A stretch of DNA of 64,000 bases from Thermotoga sp. Ku-13t. Its GTDB lineage: Bacteria; Thermotogota; Thermotogae; Thermotogales; DSM-5069. Below the pieces are notes generated by a model, which was not told the origin of the DNA, did no database searches, and worked only from the letters and a program-made list of their open reading frames with translations. The stretch covers positions 62,001 through 126,000 of the forward strand of contig NZ_LNFY01000011.1 of NCBI RefSeq assembly GCF_011057685.1, read 5' to 3'. How positions within the stretch are numbered: position 1 is the first letter of the stretch; each line of letters begins with the position of its first letter. The translations under genes were made by a program, and so were the position numbers. Shown one piece after another: positions 16,196-24,345 of this stretch.

Positions 16196-17760
16196 TGGGA
16201 AAGATTTTGAAAGAGAGAGAGTTCACGGTAGAAGCGGACAAATATTGTGTGAAAGCAGAGATTGTGAAGACCAGCTTCGGCTGGATGCTGAAAGGAAAGA
16301 TCAAAGGCAAGGCTGGAAGGATAGAGATCTTCAGAACAGAATCTTTCAAAAAAGCCTTCTTGAACAACTGGCAGTCCTGGGGACCGTGCAAACTGATCGA
16401 TACGGAAGAGTTTCAGCCCATCAGCCCGGACAGGGACTGGCAGTACTCAGCGTCTCCCGTTCCCGAGTTGCTCGCGAGCGGGCTCGTGAGCGATTACTTC
16501 GTCGCGGGGCATGGGAGACTGTACGGTTTTCTCACTTCGAAGTTCGCACATCCCTTCTTCACGTTCGAGGGGCACGAGCTTGTGGCGTACCTGGAGTATT
16601 TCGACACAGATTTCGAAGACTACGTCCCGCTCGAAAGCTTCGTCTTCATAGAAGATTCTGACAACTACGATCTGCTAATAAAGTACGCAGAACTCGTCGC
16701 ACAGGAAAACAACGCGCAGTTCAAGAAAGATCGCTTCGTCGGATGGTGCAGCTGGTATCACTATTTTCTGGATCTGACCTGGCCAGATGTGTTGAAGAAC
16801 TTAAAGCTTGCGAAAAGATATCCCATAAAGATCTTTCAGATCGACGATGGCTACGAAGCAGACATCGGCGACTGGCTGGACAGCAAGGATGGTTTTCCGA
16901 GCCTGGATGAGATGGCAAGAACGATCCTTCAAAGCGGTTTTGAACCGGGCATATGGACCGCGCCGTTCAGCGTTTCTGAAACTTCGAAGCTGTTCGAAAA
17001 ACATCCTGACTGGGTGGTGAAAGAAAATGGAAAACCGAAGCTGGCTTACAGGAACTGGAACAGGAACATCTACGCGCTGGATCTGAGCAGAGAAGATGTG
17101 AAACAATGGCTGTACGAACTGTTCAGCTCGCTCCGCCGAATGGGTTTCTCTTATTTCAAAATCGATTTTCTCTTCGCGGGAGCCCTTCCTGGAGAAAGGC
17201 AGAGATCCGTCAGTCCGATCCAGGCGCTGAGGGAAGGTTTGAAGATCGTACGCGAGGCTGTGAAGGATGGCTTCGTTCTGGGTTGCGGTTCTCCGCTCAT
17301 TCCAGCGGTTGGATTCGTCGATGGCATGAGGATAGGACCCGATACCGCGCCTTACTGGGGAGAACAGCTTGCGGATCGGGGCATTCCGGCGGCGAAATGG
17401 GCGCTCAGAAACGCCATCACGAGATCTTTCATGAACAGAAGACTCTGGCAGAACGATCCGGACTGCTTACTCTTGAGAACGCAGAAAACCAAGCTGAGTG
17501 AGAACGAAAGGAAACTTTACGCGTACACCTGCGGGGCTCTGGACAACATGATAGTTCTGAGCGACGATCTTTCACTCTACGATGATTCATCGAACGAGAT
17601 TCTACAAGCCATTCTCCAGTTGCTTGGTGGAGAAGTGAAAGTGTCCAACATCTTCAACGAAGAACCGGCCTACCACATCGAATCTTTCAACACGAAGATG
17701 GGTAACTTCAGACTCGATATCGATCTGACAAACAGAACTTTCGAGCTGAAACGCTTCTGA
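16186..17760 (+). CDS. galA: Alpha-galactosidase, GH36 (GalA type)
   Basis: A 524-residue cytoplasmic alpha-galactosidase resembling Thermotoga GalA. An N-terminal beta-sandwich is followed by a TIM barrel beginning near residue 183 (FVGWCSWYHYF). Asp327 in FKIDFLF is the expected nucleophile and Asp386 in RIGPDTAPYW the acid/base. KIFQIDDGYE near residue 215 lines the substrate pocket. The start overlaps the GH130 stop by 10 bases with GGTGA 6 bases upstream. Together with GH130 it fits degradation of galactomannan-derived oligosaccharides to galactose and mannose units. Confidence 0.92.
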   Translation: MQVMGKILKEREFTVEADKYCVKAEIVKTSFGWMLKGKIKGKAGRIEIFRTESFKKAFLNNWQSWGPCKLIDTEEFQPISPDRDWQYSASPVPELLASGLVSDYFVAGHGRLYGFLTSKFAHPFFTFEGHELVAYLEYFDTDFEDYVPLESFVFIEDSDNYDLLIKYAELVAQENNAQFKKDRFVGWCSWYHYFLDLTWPDVLKNLKLAKRYPIKIFQIDDGYEADIGDWLDSKDGFPSLDEMARTILQSGFEPGIWTAPFSVSETSKLFEKHPDWVVKENGKPKLAYRNWNRNIYALDLSREDVKQWLYELFSSLRRMGFSYFKIDFLFAGALPGERQRSVSPIQALREGLKIVREAVKDGFVLGCGSPLIPAVGFVDGMRIGPDTAPYWGEQLADRGIPAAKWALRNAITRSFMNRRLWQNDPDCLLLRTQKTKLSENERKLYAYTCGALDNMIVLSDDLSLYDDSSNEILQAILQLLGGEVKVSNIFNEEPAYHIESFNTKMGNFRLDIDLTNRTFELKRF

Positions 17761-17780
17761 TTTCAAAAGGAGTGATCGCC

Positions 17781-19208
17781 GTGAAGATCGCGATGATAGG
17801 TGCAGGAAGCGTGAGGTTCGCTCAGCAGATCATCGGTGACGTGGCGCAGACGGAAGAGCTCTCAAAAGCAGACACCTTCATTTATCTGATGGACATCAAC
17901 GAAGAAAGATTGAACGCTTCCCACGTACTCGCCCAGAAGTACGTTCAGGAACTCGGTTCGCCGGTGAAGATTGTGAAAACCTCACAGCTCGACGAAGCCA
18001 TCGAAGGAGCCGACTTCATCATAAACACGGCGTACCCTTACGATCCAAGGTATCACGAGGATGGATTTCAGAGGTGGGACAGCGTCACAGAGCTCGCAGA
18101 GAAGTACGGTTATTATAGAGGCATAGACAGCCAGGAATTGAGCATGGTTTCAACGTACAGCTACGTTCTGGTATCGTATCCGGATGTAAAGCTGGCGCTC
18201 GAGATTGCAAAGAGAATGGAAAGACTGGCTCCGGATGCTTATCTGCTTCAAACGGCAAATCCTGTTTTCGAGATCACGCAGGCGGTGAAGAGGGTTAGCA
18301 AGGCCAAGATCATCGGTTTCTGTCATGGAGTTGCTGGAGTTTACGAAGTCTTTGAACGGTTGAAGCTCGACCCGAAGGATGTGGACTGGCAGGTGGCGGG
18401 GGTGAACCACGGCATCTGGTTGAACAGGTTCAGATACAAAGGAAAAGATGCTTATCCACTCCTAGACGAATGGATAGAGAAAGAGCTTGCAAACTGGAAA
18501 TCGAGAAGTCCATGGGACATTCAGATGTCTCCCGCCGCAATGGACATGTACAGATTCTACGGCATGCTCCCGATAGGCGATACTGTGCGCAACGGAACAT
18601 GGAAGTATCACTATAATCTTGAAACGAAGAAAAAGTGGTTTGGTGAATTTGGAGGAATAGACAACGAGGTGGAGAGGCCGAAACTGCATGAAATGCTCAG
18701 AATGGCGAGAAAGAGACTGATAGAACTCGCTCAACGCGTCCAACTCCACGAGAACGTGAAGTTAACGGAAGAATTTCCCGAGATCTTCAGAAAGGGTCAA
18801 ATGAGCGGAGAACAACACATTCCGTTCATCAACGCCATCGCGAACGATAAACGGGTGAGACTCTTTTTGAACGTCGAGAACCAGGGAGTTCTGAAAGACT
18901 TTCCGGACGATCTCGTCATGGAACTGCCCGTGTGGGTGGACAAAAGTGGCATACACAGAGAGAAGATCGAGCCTGATTTGACCGACAGGATCAAGAAGTT
19001 CTACCTATGGCCCAGGATACTGAGGATGGAGTGGAATTTGGAGGCGTTCTTCTCAAGAGATGTCAGAGTGCTCGAAGAGATCCTCTTGAGAGACCCCAGG
19101 ACGAGATCTTACGAGCAGGTCATCGCGGTCATCGACGCGATACTGAACCTGCCGTTCAACGAAGAACTCAGGGAACATTATCATTTTCCACGTAAAAAGA
19201 GGGTATAA
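17781..19208 (+). CDS. Glycoside hydrolase family 4, alpha-glucuronidase/galacturonidase type
   Basis: A 475-residue NAD+- and Mn2+-dependent GH4 enzyme. The N-terminal Rossmann motif GAGSVRFA starts at residue 7. The metal-site motif is CHGVAGV; in GH4 the CHG form belongs to alpha-glucuronidases, whereas CHSV marks alpha-glucosidases. QVAGVNHGIWL follows. The GTG at 17781 is preferred over GTG 17772 because GGAG ends about 8 bases before it. The likely role is removal of glucuronic (or galacturonic) acid from imported oligosaccharides, alongside GH36 and GH130. Confidence 0.85.
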   Translation: MKIAMIGAGSVRFAQQIIGDVAQTEELSKADTFIYLMDINEERLNASHVLAQKYVQELGSPVKIVKTSQLDEAIEGADFIINTAYPYDPRYHEDGFQRWDSVTELAEKYGYYRGIDSQELSMVSTYSYVLVSYPDVKLALEIAKRMERLAPDAYLLQTANPVFEITQAVKRVSKAKIIGFCHGVAGVYEVFERLKLDPKDVDWQVAGVNHGIWLNRFRYKGKDAYPLLDEWIEKELANWKSRSPWDIQMSPAAMDMYRFYGMLPIGDTVRNGTWKYHYNLETKKKWFGEFGGIDNEVERPKLHEMLRMARKRLIELAQRVQLHENVKLTEEFPEIFRKGQMSGEQHIPFINAIANDKRVRLFLNVENQGVLKDFPDDLVMELPVWVDKSGIHREKIEPDLTDRIKKFYLWPRILRMEWNLEAFFSRDVRVLEEILLRDPRTRSYEQVIAVIDAILNLPFNEELREHYHFPRKKRV

Positions 19209-19243
19209 TCTTCTTGAAAACTTGTGTGGCAGGGTGTGGGACG

Positions 19244-19705
19244 ATGTTCAAGAGCGCGTTCGACTGTCTGGTTCAGGGAGTTTACATAGTTTCGAGCTGC
19301 ACCGAGGATGAGAAGGCTGGCCTTGCGGCGGCATGGTTGATGCAATCTTCCTTCAAGCCCGCCATGCTGGCCGTTGCACTTGGACCGACACGAAAAACGG
19401 CGGAGGTCATAGAGAAGAGCAAGAAGTTCGCCGTTCAGGTCCTAGACAAAAAACAGAAAGAGATAGGTGAACTGTTCGGTTATTACTCGAGCAGGAACGT
19501 GGACAAGTTTTCGAAGGTTCGCTGGTTCGAGAGTGAGAAGCTCAAATTGCCCATCGTTGAAGGTGTGATAGCCTACTTCGAATGCGAGCTGGTCGGCAAG
19601 CTCGAAAGCGGCGATCACGTGATCTACAACGGTCTGGTCGTGAACCACAAGCTTCTGAACCCTCAGGGAGAACCCATGATCTTCTCCATGAGAGACTGGT
19701 TCTGA
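19244..19705 (+). CDS. Flavin reductase-like, FMN-binding domain protein
   Basis: A 153-residue protein with the flavin reductase-like split-barrel fold: an early segment with YIVSSCTEDEKAGLAAAWLMQSS, AVALGPTRKTAEVIEKSKKF and a late DHVIYNGLV. Such proteins bind FMN and can act as flavin reductases or as flavoredoxin-type electron carriers. The ATG at 19244 is chosen; a TTG at 19214 would add ten residues. A TATAAT at 19204-19209, overlapping the GH4 stop, may give it a separate promoter, though no good -35 is seen. Its partner is unknown. Confidence 0.75.
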   Translation: MFKSAFDCLVQGVYIVSSCTEDEKAGLAAAWLMQSSFKPAMLAVALGPTRKTAEVIEKSKKFAVQVLDKKQKEIGELFGYYSSRNVDKFSKVRWFESEKLKLPIVEGVIAYFECELVGKLESGDHVIYNGLVVNHKLLNPQGEPMIFSMRDWF

Positions 19706-19718
19706 GGATGTGAGCACC

Positions 19719-19976
19719 ATGCTGGTACAGATCGTGAAAGGTGTGTTCGTCAACGCGGACAGGATCAAAGCCGTAGTCCCGGTGAACAACACGATGGCAA
19801 AACAGCTCAGGGACATTGCGAGTTTTTCAAACAAAATGGTGAACCTCACCTACGGTGCGCAGGCAAGAAGCGTGGTTTACATCGACAGTGGTCACGTGTT
19901 GATCCTCGCAGAGAAAGCGACAAAGGTGAAGCAGAAACTGCTCAAAAAGAGAGGTACGGGACAGCGTTCAAGCTGA
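19719..19976 (+). CDS. remA: RemA/DUF370 (UPF0296) family protein
   Basis: An 85-residue DUF370 protein. Core residues match RemA-like proteins: VFVNADRIKAVVP, then VNLTYGAQARSVVYIDSGHVL. In Bacillus subtilis RemA is a DNA-binding regulator of matrix and osmoprotection genes that forms ring-shaped assemblies. The ATG at 19719 has GAGGATG 8 bases upstream. The gene ends 35 bases inside the convergent tsaD gene. Whether it is a regulator in this organism is unknown. Usually it lies near gmk, which is not the case here. Confidence 0.8.
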   Translation: MLVQIVKGVFVNADRIKAVVPVNNTMAKQLRDIASFSNKMVNLTYGAQARSVVYIDSGHVLILAEKATKVKQKLLKKRGTGQRSS

Positions 19977-20934
19977 GGTCAGAGAATTTTCCCCTGCGCG
20001 CGAGGTCCAAACCTGCCCGCGCGATCATGGCCGCGTTATCCATGCACAGTTCCACGGGTGGAACGTGAAGTTCCAGGTTTCTCTTTGAGCATTCTTCTGC
20101 AAGTTTCTCTCTCAACCGCGAATTCGCCGCGACGCCGCCGACCAGGAGCACTTTTTTCATTCCCATCAATTCTGCGGCGTGCATCGTCTTCCAGACCAGC
20201 ACGTCTACCACGGCTTCCTGAAAAGAAGCCGCCACGTCCGATCTGTTCGCATCCGGTTCGCTTCTGAGCAGATAAAGAACCGCCGTCTTCAGACCGGAAA
20301 AGCTGAAGTTCAGATTGCCCCTTTCGAGCATCGCCCTTGGAAAGTGATACCTGTGAGGATCTCCAGACCTGGCTGTTCTCTCTATCGCGGGTCCGCCGGG
20401 ATAACCGAGCCCGAGCAGGCGTGCGACCTTGTCGAAGGCTTCACCGGCTGCATCGTCGACAGTTCTTCCAACGACCTCGGCCCGGGTCGGATCCTCTTTG
20501 AACAAAAGTAATTCTGTGTGCCCACCACTCACGAGAAGGGCGAGGTAAGGTGGTTCAAGCTGTGGAAAGTTCAACTTGACCGCATAGACGTGACCCAGAA
20601 GGTGGTTCACACCGACGAGTGGTTTTTTGAGCGCGAGGCTCAAACCTTTCGCGAACGAGATACCGACCATCAGCGCGCCAATGAGACCTGGCCCATGCGT
20701 GACGGCAACGACGTCTATGTCTCTCAAGTCTATCCCCGCGTCCTCGACGGCTTTTTGGAAGATCTGCGGGAGGTTCCTCAAGTGGTGCCTCGCTGCGACC
20801 TCCGGAACGACCCCACCGAAAGGCTCGTGAACTTTCACCTGTGACGAGACGACGTTGGAGAGTATTCCCTCTTCGTCGACTATCGCGACCGAGGTTTCGT
20901 CGCAAGAAGTTTCTATTCCAAGGACTTTCATCAC
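19942..20934 (-). CDS. tsaD: tRNA N6-adenosine threonylcarbamoyltransferase TsaD
   Basis: A 330-residue ASKHA-fold protein that transfers threonylcarbamoyl to A37 of ANN-reading tRNAs. [13 protein letters not shown] is at residues 6-18, the metal-binding NHLLGH near residue 110, and SGGHTEL near residue 136. The start overlaps the clpX stop by 4 bases. The C-terminus overlaps the convergent remA gene by 35 bases, so the two 3' ends share sequence. No terminator is visible in this crowded junction. Confidence 0.96.
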   Translation of the reverse strand: MMKVLGIETSCDETSVAIVDEEGILSNVVSSQVKVHEPFGGVVPEVAARHHLRNLPQIFQKAVEDAGIDLRDIDVVAVTHGPGLIGALMVGISFAKGLSLALKKPLVGVNHLLGHVYAVKLNFPQLEPPYLALLVSGGHTELLLFKEDPTRAEVVGRTVDDAAGEAFDKVARLLGLGYPGGPAIERTARSGDPHRYHFPRAMLERGNLNFSFSGLKTAVLYLLRSEPDANRSDVAASFQEAVVDVLVWKTMHAAELMGMKKVLLVGGVAANSRLREKLAEECSKRNLELHVPPVELCMDNAAMIARAGLDLARRGKFSDLSLNAVPYLSF

Positions 20935-22145
20935 GCGATCTCTCGCATCACAAGCCTCGGTTTCTCTTTGCCTTCAACCGCCGCAGCGGTGATGATCACT
21001 TTCTCAACGTTGTGCGAGGAAGGTAACTCGAACATCGCATCCATCATGACCTCTTCGAAGACGCTTCTCAAAGCACGAGCTCCCGTACCGCGCTTCAATG
21101 CCTTCCTGGCGATCGCGACCAGGGCGTCTGGTTCTATCTCGAGCTGTATGTTGTCAAGCTCGAACAATTTTTTGTACTGCTTTATCAAGGCGTTCTTCGG
21201 TTCGTTGAGTATCCTGACCAGATCTTCCTCCGTAAGATCGTCCAGCGTCGCGATCACGGGGAATCGACCGACGAACTCGGGGATCATACCGTACTGGACC
21301 AGATCGTCCGGTGTAACCTGCGCGAGGATCTCACCCAGTCTCATCTGCTTCTTGCTCTTCACGTCTGCCCCAAAGCCCATCGATGAGCTCTGAATCCTTC
21401 TCTTGATGATCTCCTCCAACCCGTCGAAGGCACCTCCGACGATGAACAGTATGTTCGTCGTGTCAACTTTGATGAATTCCTGGTAAGGATGTTTCCTTCC
21501 ACCCTGAGGCGGCACGTTCGCGATCGTACCCTCGACGATCTTCAGCAATGCCTGCTGCACACCCTCACCCGAAACGTCCCTCGTTATCGACGGGTTTGGG
21601 GATTTTCTAGCGATCTTGTCTATCTCATCTATGTAGATGATCCCGTACTGGGCTCTCTCAATGTCGAAGTTGGCAACTTCCAGCAAGCGGAGCACGACGT
21701 TCTCCACGTCCTCTCCCACGTAACCCGCTTCTGTGAGCGGTGTGGCGTCCGCTATGGCGAACGGTACGTCCAGTATCTTGGCCAGCACGCGCGCGATCAA
21801 CGTCTTCCCGCTTCCCGTCGGTCCGATCATCATGATGTTGGACTTTTCCATCTCGACATCGTCGAAACTGCCGCCGTAGAAGACCCGCTTGTAGTGGTTA
21901 TAGACCGCGACGGAAATGATCCTCTTGGCCCTCTCCTGCCCAATCACGTACTTGTCGAGCTCGGCCTTTATCTCGGCCGGTTTTGGGAGAGGCTTTCTAC
22001 GCTCTCTTTTCACTCGCTTGTCTGTCGTCAAAAGATCGTGGAAGAGCTCGACACACTCGTCGCATATGTAAGCGCTCGGACCAGCTATTAACTTTCCAAC
22101 CTGACTCGCGGGTCTACCACAAAAAGAACAGAACTTCTCAGGCAA
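20931..22145 (-). CDS. clpX: ATP-dependent Clp protease ATP-binding subunit ClpX
   Basis: A 404-residue AAA+ unfoldase that feeds ClpP. The N-terminal zinc-binding domain has Cys6, Cys9, Cys28 and Cys31. Walker A GPTGSGKT is near residue 113 and Walker [12 protein letters not shown] near residue 170; the pore loop and sensor regions follow. The start is a TTG with GGAGGG about 8 bases upstream. clpP is not in the window. It is separated by 89 bases from the upstream radical SAM gene, so it may have its own promoter. Confidence 0.97.
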   Translation of the reverse strand: MPEKFCSFCGRPASQVGKLIAGPSAYICDECVELFHDLLTTDKRVKRERRKPLPKPAEIKAELDKYVIGQERAKRIISVAVYNHYKRVFYGGSFDDVEMEKSNIMMIGPTGSGKTLIARVLAKILDVPFAIADATPLTEAGYVGEDVENVVLRLLEVANFDIERAQYGIIYIDEIDKIARKSPNPSITRDVSGEGVQQALLKIVEGTIANVPPQGGRKHPYQEFIKVDTTNILFIVGGAFDGLEEIIKRRIQSSSMGFGADVKSKKQMRLGEILAQVTPDDLVQYGMIPEFVGRFPVIATLDDLTEEDLVRILNEPKNALIKQYKKLFELDNIQLEIEPDALVAIARKALKRGTGARALRSVFEEVMMDAMFELPSSHNVEKVIITAAAVEGKEKPRLVMREIA

Positions 22146-22234
22146 CGCAGTTCCCTCCGTGCGAACATTTTAGCACAGCCTCTGCCTCGTTGCTTTAACA
22201 CAATTTCACGAAAGCTATAACATAAATGGGTGTA

Positions 22235-23395
22235 TCAGCGTGTCTGCGAGTGAAGTTCTACAGACATGTGTTCCTGCTTCTGCCAGTACCCATCGAGCTT
22301 TCCCTCGGCAGAAAGTTGAGACAGCCTCTTTTTGAGCCAGTTCGGCAAGCGTGCACTTCCAGCTCTTTCCAAAATCGTCCCAGGCAGTGGTAAGAAGCTG
22401 TGCGCGTGTATCTTGCAACCCATTTCAACCAGTTTCTCAACGAATTGCAGGGTCTCGTGCAGGTCCTCTTCGGTCTCGAAAGGAAAACCGAATATGAAGT
22501 CCACGTGCGGCACAAAACCGTGACGCTTTATCGTGTCCACAGCCTTCAGAACGTCCTCTGTGCTGTGACCCCTTCTCAAAATTTTGAGGACCCTTTCACT
22601 GCCACTCTGAGCGCCCACGATTATGCTCCTGTTGTTCACGTACTTTTTGACCACACTCAGAACCTCGTCGTTCACAGACTCTGGTCTCACGTCCGAAGGG
22701 AAAGTTCCGAAGTAGATCTCTCTCATGCCTATCTTTCGAAGATTGAAGAGCAACGACTCTATGGCGTCCACGTTCGGTGTGACACCATCCTTCGAACCGT
22801 AACCGAAGGCGTTCGGTGTTATGAACCTCGCGACGTACTTGTGCTTTTTCAGGCCAAGCTGGCAGTAATGAACGATCTGTTCAACGCTCCTGTGCCGAAC
22901 GATCTTTCCAGCGATCGATGATGTCTGACAGTACGCACAGCCGAAAGGACAGCCCCTCGTGATTTCGATCGGCATGAACTGTGAAAGTTCCACGCAGAAG
23001 GGAGGATAGTCGTTGAGATCGACTCTCATGCTTATTCCATCGAAGATGGGTTGTCTTTCTCCCTTCAGAAACTCGATCAGGTTCTCCTCTCCATCGCCGA
23101 TGAAAACGTGATCGAACCCCATCGCGAGGCATTCCTCAGGCTGCGCCGTCGGGTGGGGCCCACCGGCCAGCAGAGTGTAACCTTTCGACTTGAGCAGCTT
23201 CACTTCTTCCCGAACCTGTTTGAGGTCGAAGCTCATGAAAGAATACGCCACGAAACTGTCGGTGGGGAAAGAGACAATGTCCTCAAGTCTTCTGGCGATG
23301 ACGATTTCAACGGAGTCGAGTCTGCTCACCACCGCGCTCAGCAACGCTACAATGCTGTAACGGTTGAACTTCGTTTGTCTGAAGATCAACCTCAT
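22235..23395 (-). CDS. B12-binding/radical SAM domain protein (MJ1487-like)
   Basis: A 386-residue protein combining an N-terminal cobalamin-binding-like region (LLAGGPHPTA near residue 95) and a radical SAM domain with CPFGCAYC near residue 149, where the three cysteines bind the 4Fe-4S cluster. It resembles the B12-binding/radical SAM family around archaeal MJ1487, whose reaction is unknown. It overlaps holA by 4 bases. Methylation or methylthiolation of an unknown substrate is conceivable, but nothing here proves it. Confidence 0.8.
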   Translation of the reverse strand: MRLIFRQTKFNRYSIVALLSAVVSRLDSVEIVIARRLEDIVSFPTDSFVAYSFMSFDLKQVREEVKLLKSKGYTLLAGGPHPTAQPEECLAMGFDHVFIGDGEENLIEFLKGERQPIFDGISMRVDLNDYPPFCVELSQFMPIEITRGCPFGCAYCQTSSIAGKIVRHRSVEQIVHYCQLGLKKHKYVARFITPNAFGYGSKDGVTPNVDAIESLLFNLRKIGMREIYFGTFPSDVRPESVNDEVLSVVKKYVNNRSIIVGAQSGSERVLKILRRGHSTEDVLKAVDTIKRHGFVPHVDFIFGFPFETEEDLHETLQFVEKLVEMGCKIHAHSFLPLPGTILERAGSARLPNWLKKRLSQLSAEGKLDGYWQKQEHMSVELHSQTR

Positions 23396-24345
23396 CGTTC
23401 TTCACCCATGATCTTTTGAACCTGATCGAGGAAACTGTGGATCGCTAGATTGGGAATGGGAGAACTCTTCACCGTGAGATCGAGCCAGTACAGCCTTTCG
23501 AGAATCTTTTCCAGCTTTTCAGCGTCGTACAGGCTCACGTGGTTCACGGACTTGCCGGTGCCCTTGAAAGAGAAGCCCAGAAACCTGGCCGTCTTTCCGA
23601 GTCCCACGGCGAGTTTTTCAGAGACTTCTTTTATCACGGGCCAAGGGTAATTCTCCCTTTTCTCGACAAAGAGCATGATCTTGTAAAGATCGAGGAAGTG
23701 TCTGGCGAGGGATGCGACCACGACGATGGGCTCGGTGGTTTTCAGGATCGATCTCAGCAACGCGTGTGCCTTCTCGAAATCCCCCATCGAAACTCTGAAG
23801 CAGAATTCGTCTATATCGCTTCTGACGTATTGAGAAATCACCTGCTGGATGGTCTCTTCAGTCGGTCGATCCGTCACACAGGCGAGTTTTTCGATCTCTC
23901 TTTCAAGAAGTTCGTCGTTCGGACCAACCCTTTCGAAGATCAATTCAGCTATCTTCTGCGAAGCAGAGAGGCTGTGCTTTTTGAGCCTTTCTGAAACGTA
24001 ATCGATCCACTTTTCCTGTTCCCATGGTTTTGGTAGCGACAATTGCACAACTTCTTTAGCCTTCACGCTTTCTTCGGTTCTGACGATCACACTGATCCTT
24101 GAAGGTTCGGCCATCTCTAAAAGTTTTTTCTGATCGTCCTTTTTCCATTCGTCGAAATCGACCACGTCCAGGAGCACATCGTCGGAGAAAAGGCCAGCCT
24201 GCGAGAGCAGATTGAACGCCCCATCTTTCTCTTCCACGTTTACCTTGATCCTTTTGAGCCGTCTTTTTTTACATATATCTTCCACGTACTCATCCTTCAA
24301 AATCCTCGCATCACCGGCGAGAAAGATCACCGGCAACTGCTTCAC
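23392..24345 (-). CDS. holA: DNA polymerase III subunit delta
   Basis: A 317-residue clamp-loader delta subunit. The N-terminus reads IFLAGDARILKDEYVEDI, the degenerate nucleotide-binding start of HolA proteins. A middle domain and an alpha-helical C-terminal collar domain (around HALLRSILKTTEPIVVVASLARHF) follow. It opens the beta clamp as part of the clamp-loader complex. Its start lies 35 bases inside the end of the large activase gene, so translation is probably coupled. Confidence 0.85.
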   Translation of the reverse strand: MKQLPVIFLAGDARILKDEYVEDICKKRRLKRIKVNVEEKDGAFNLLSQAGLFSDDVLLDVVDFDEWKKDDQKKLLEMAEPSRISVIVRTEESVKAKEVVQLSLPKPWEQEKWIDYVSERLKKHSLSASQKIAELIFERVGPNDELLEREIEKLACVTDRPTEETIQQVISQYVRSDIDEFCFRVSMGDFEKAHALLRSILKTTEPIVVVASLARHFLDLYKIMLFVEKRENYPWPVIKEVSEKLAVGLGKTARFLGFSFKGTGKSVNHVSLYDAEKLEKILERLYWLDLTVKSSPIPNLAIHSFLDQVQKIMGEER

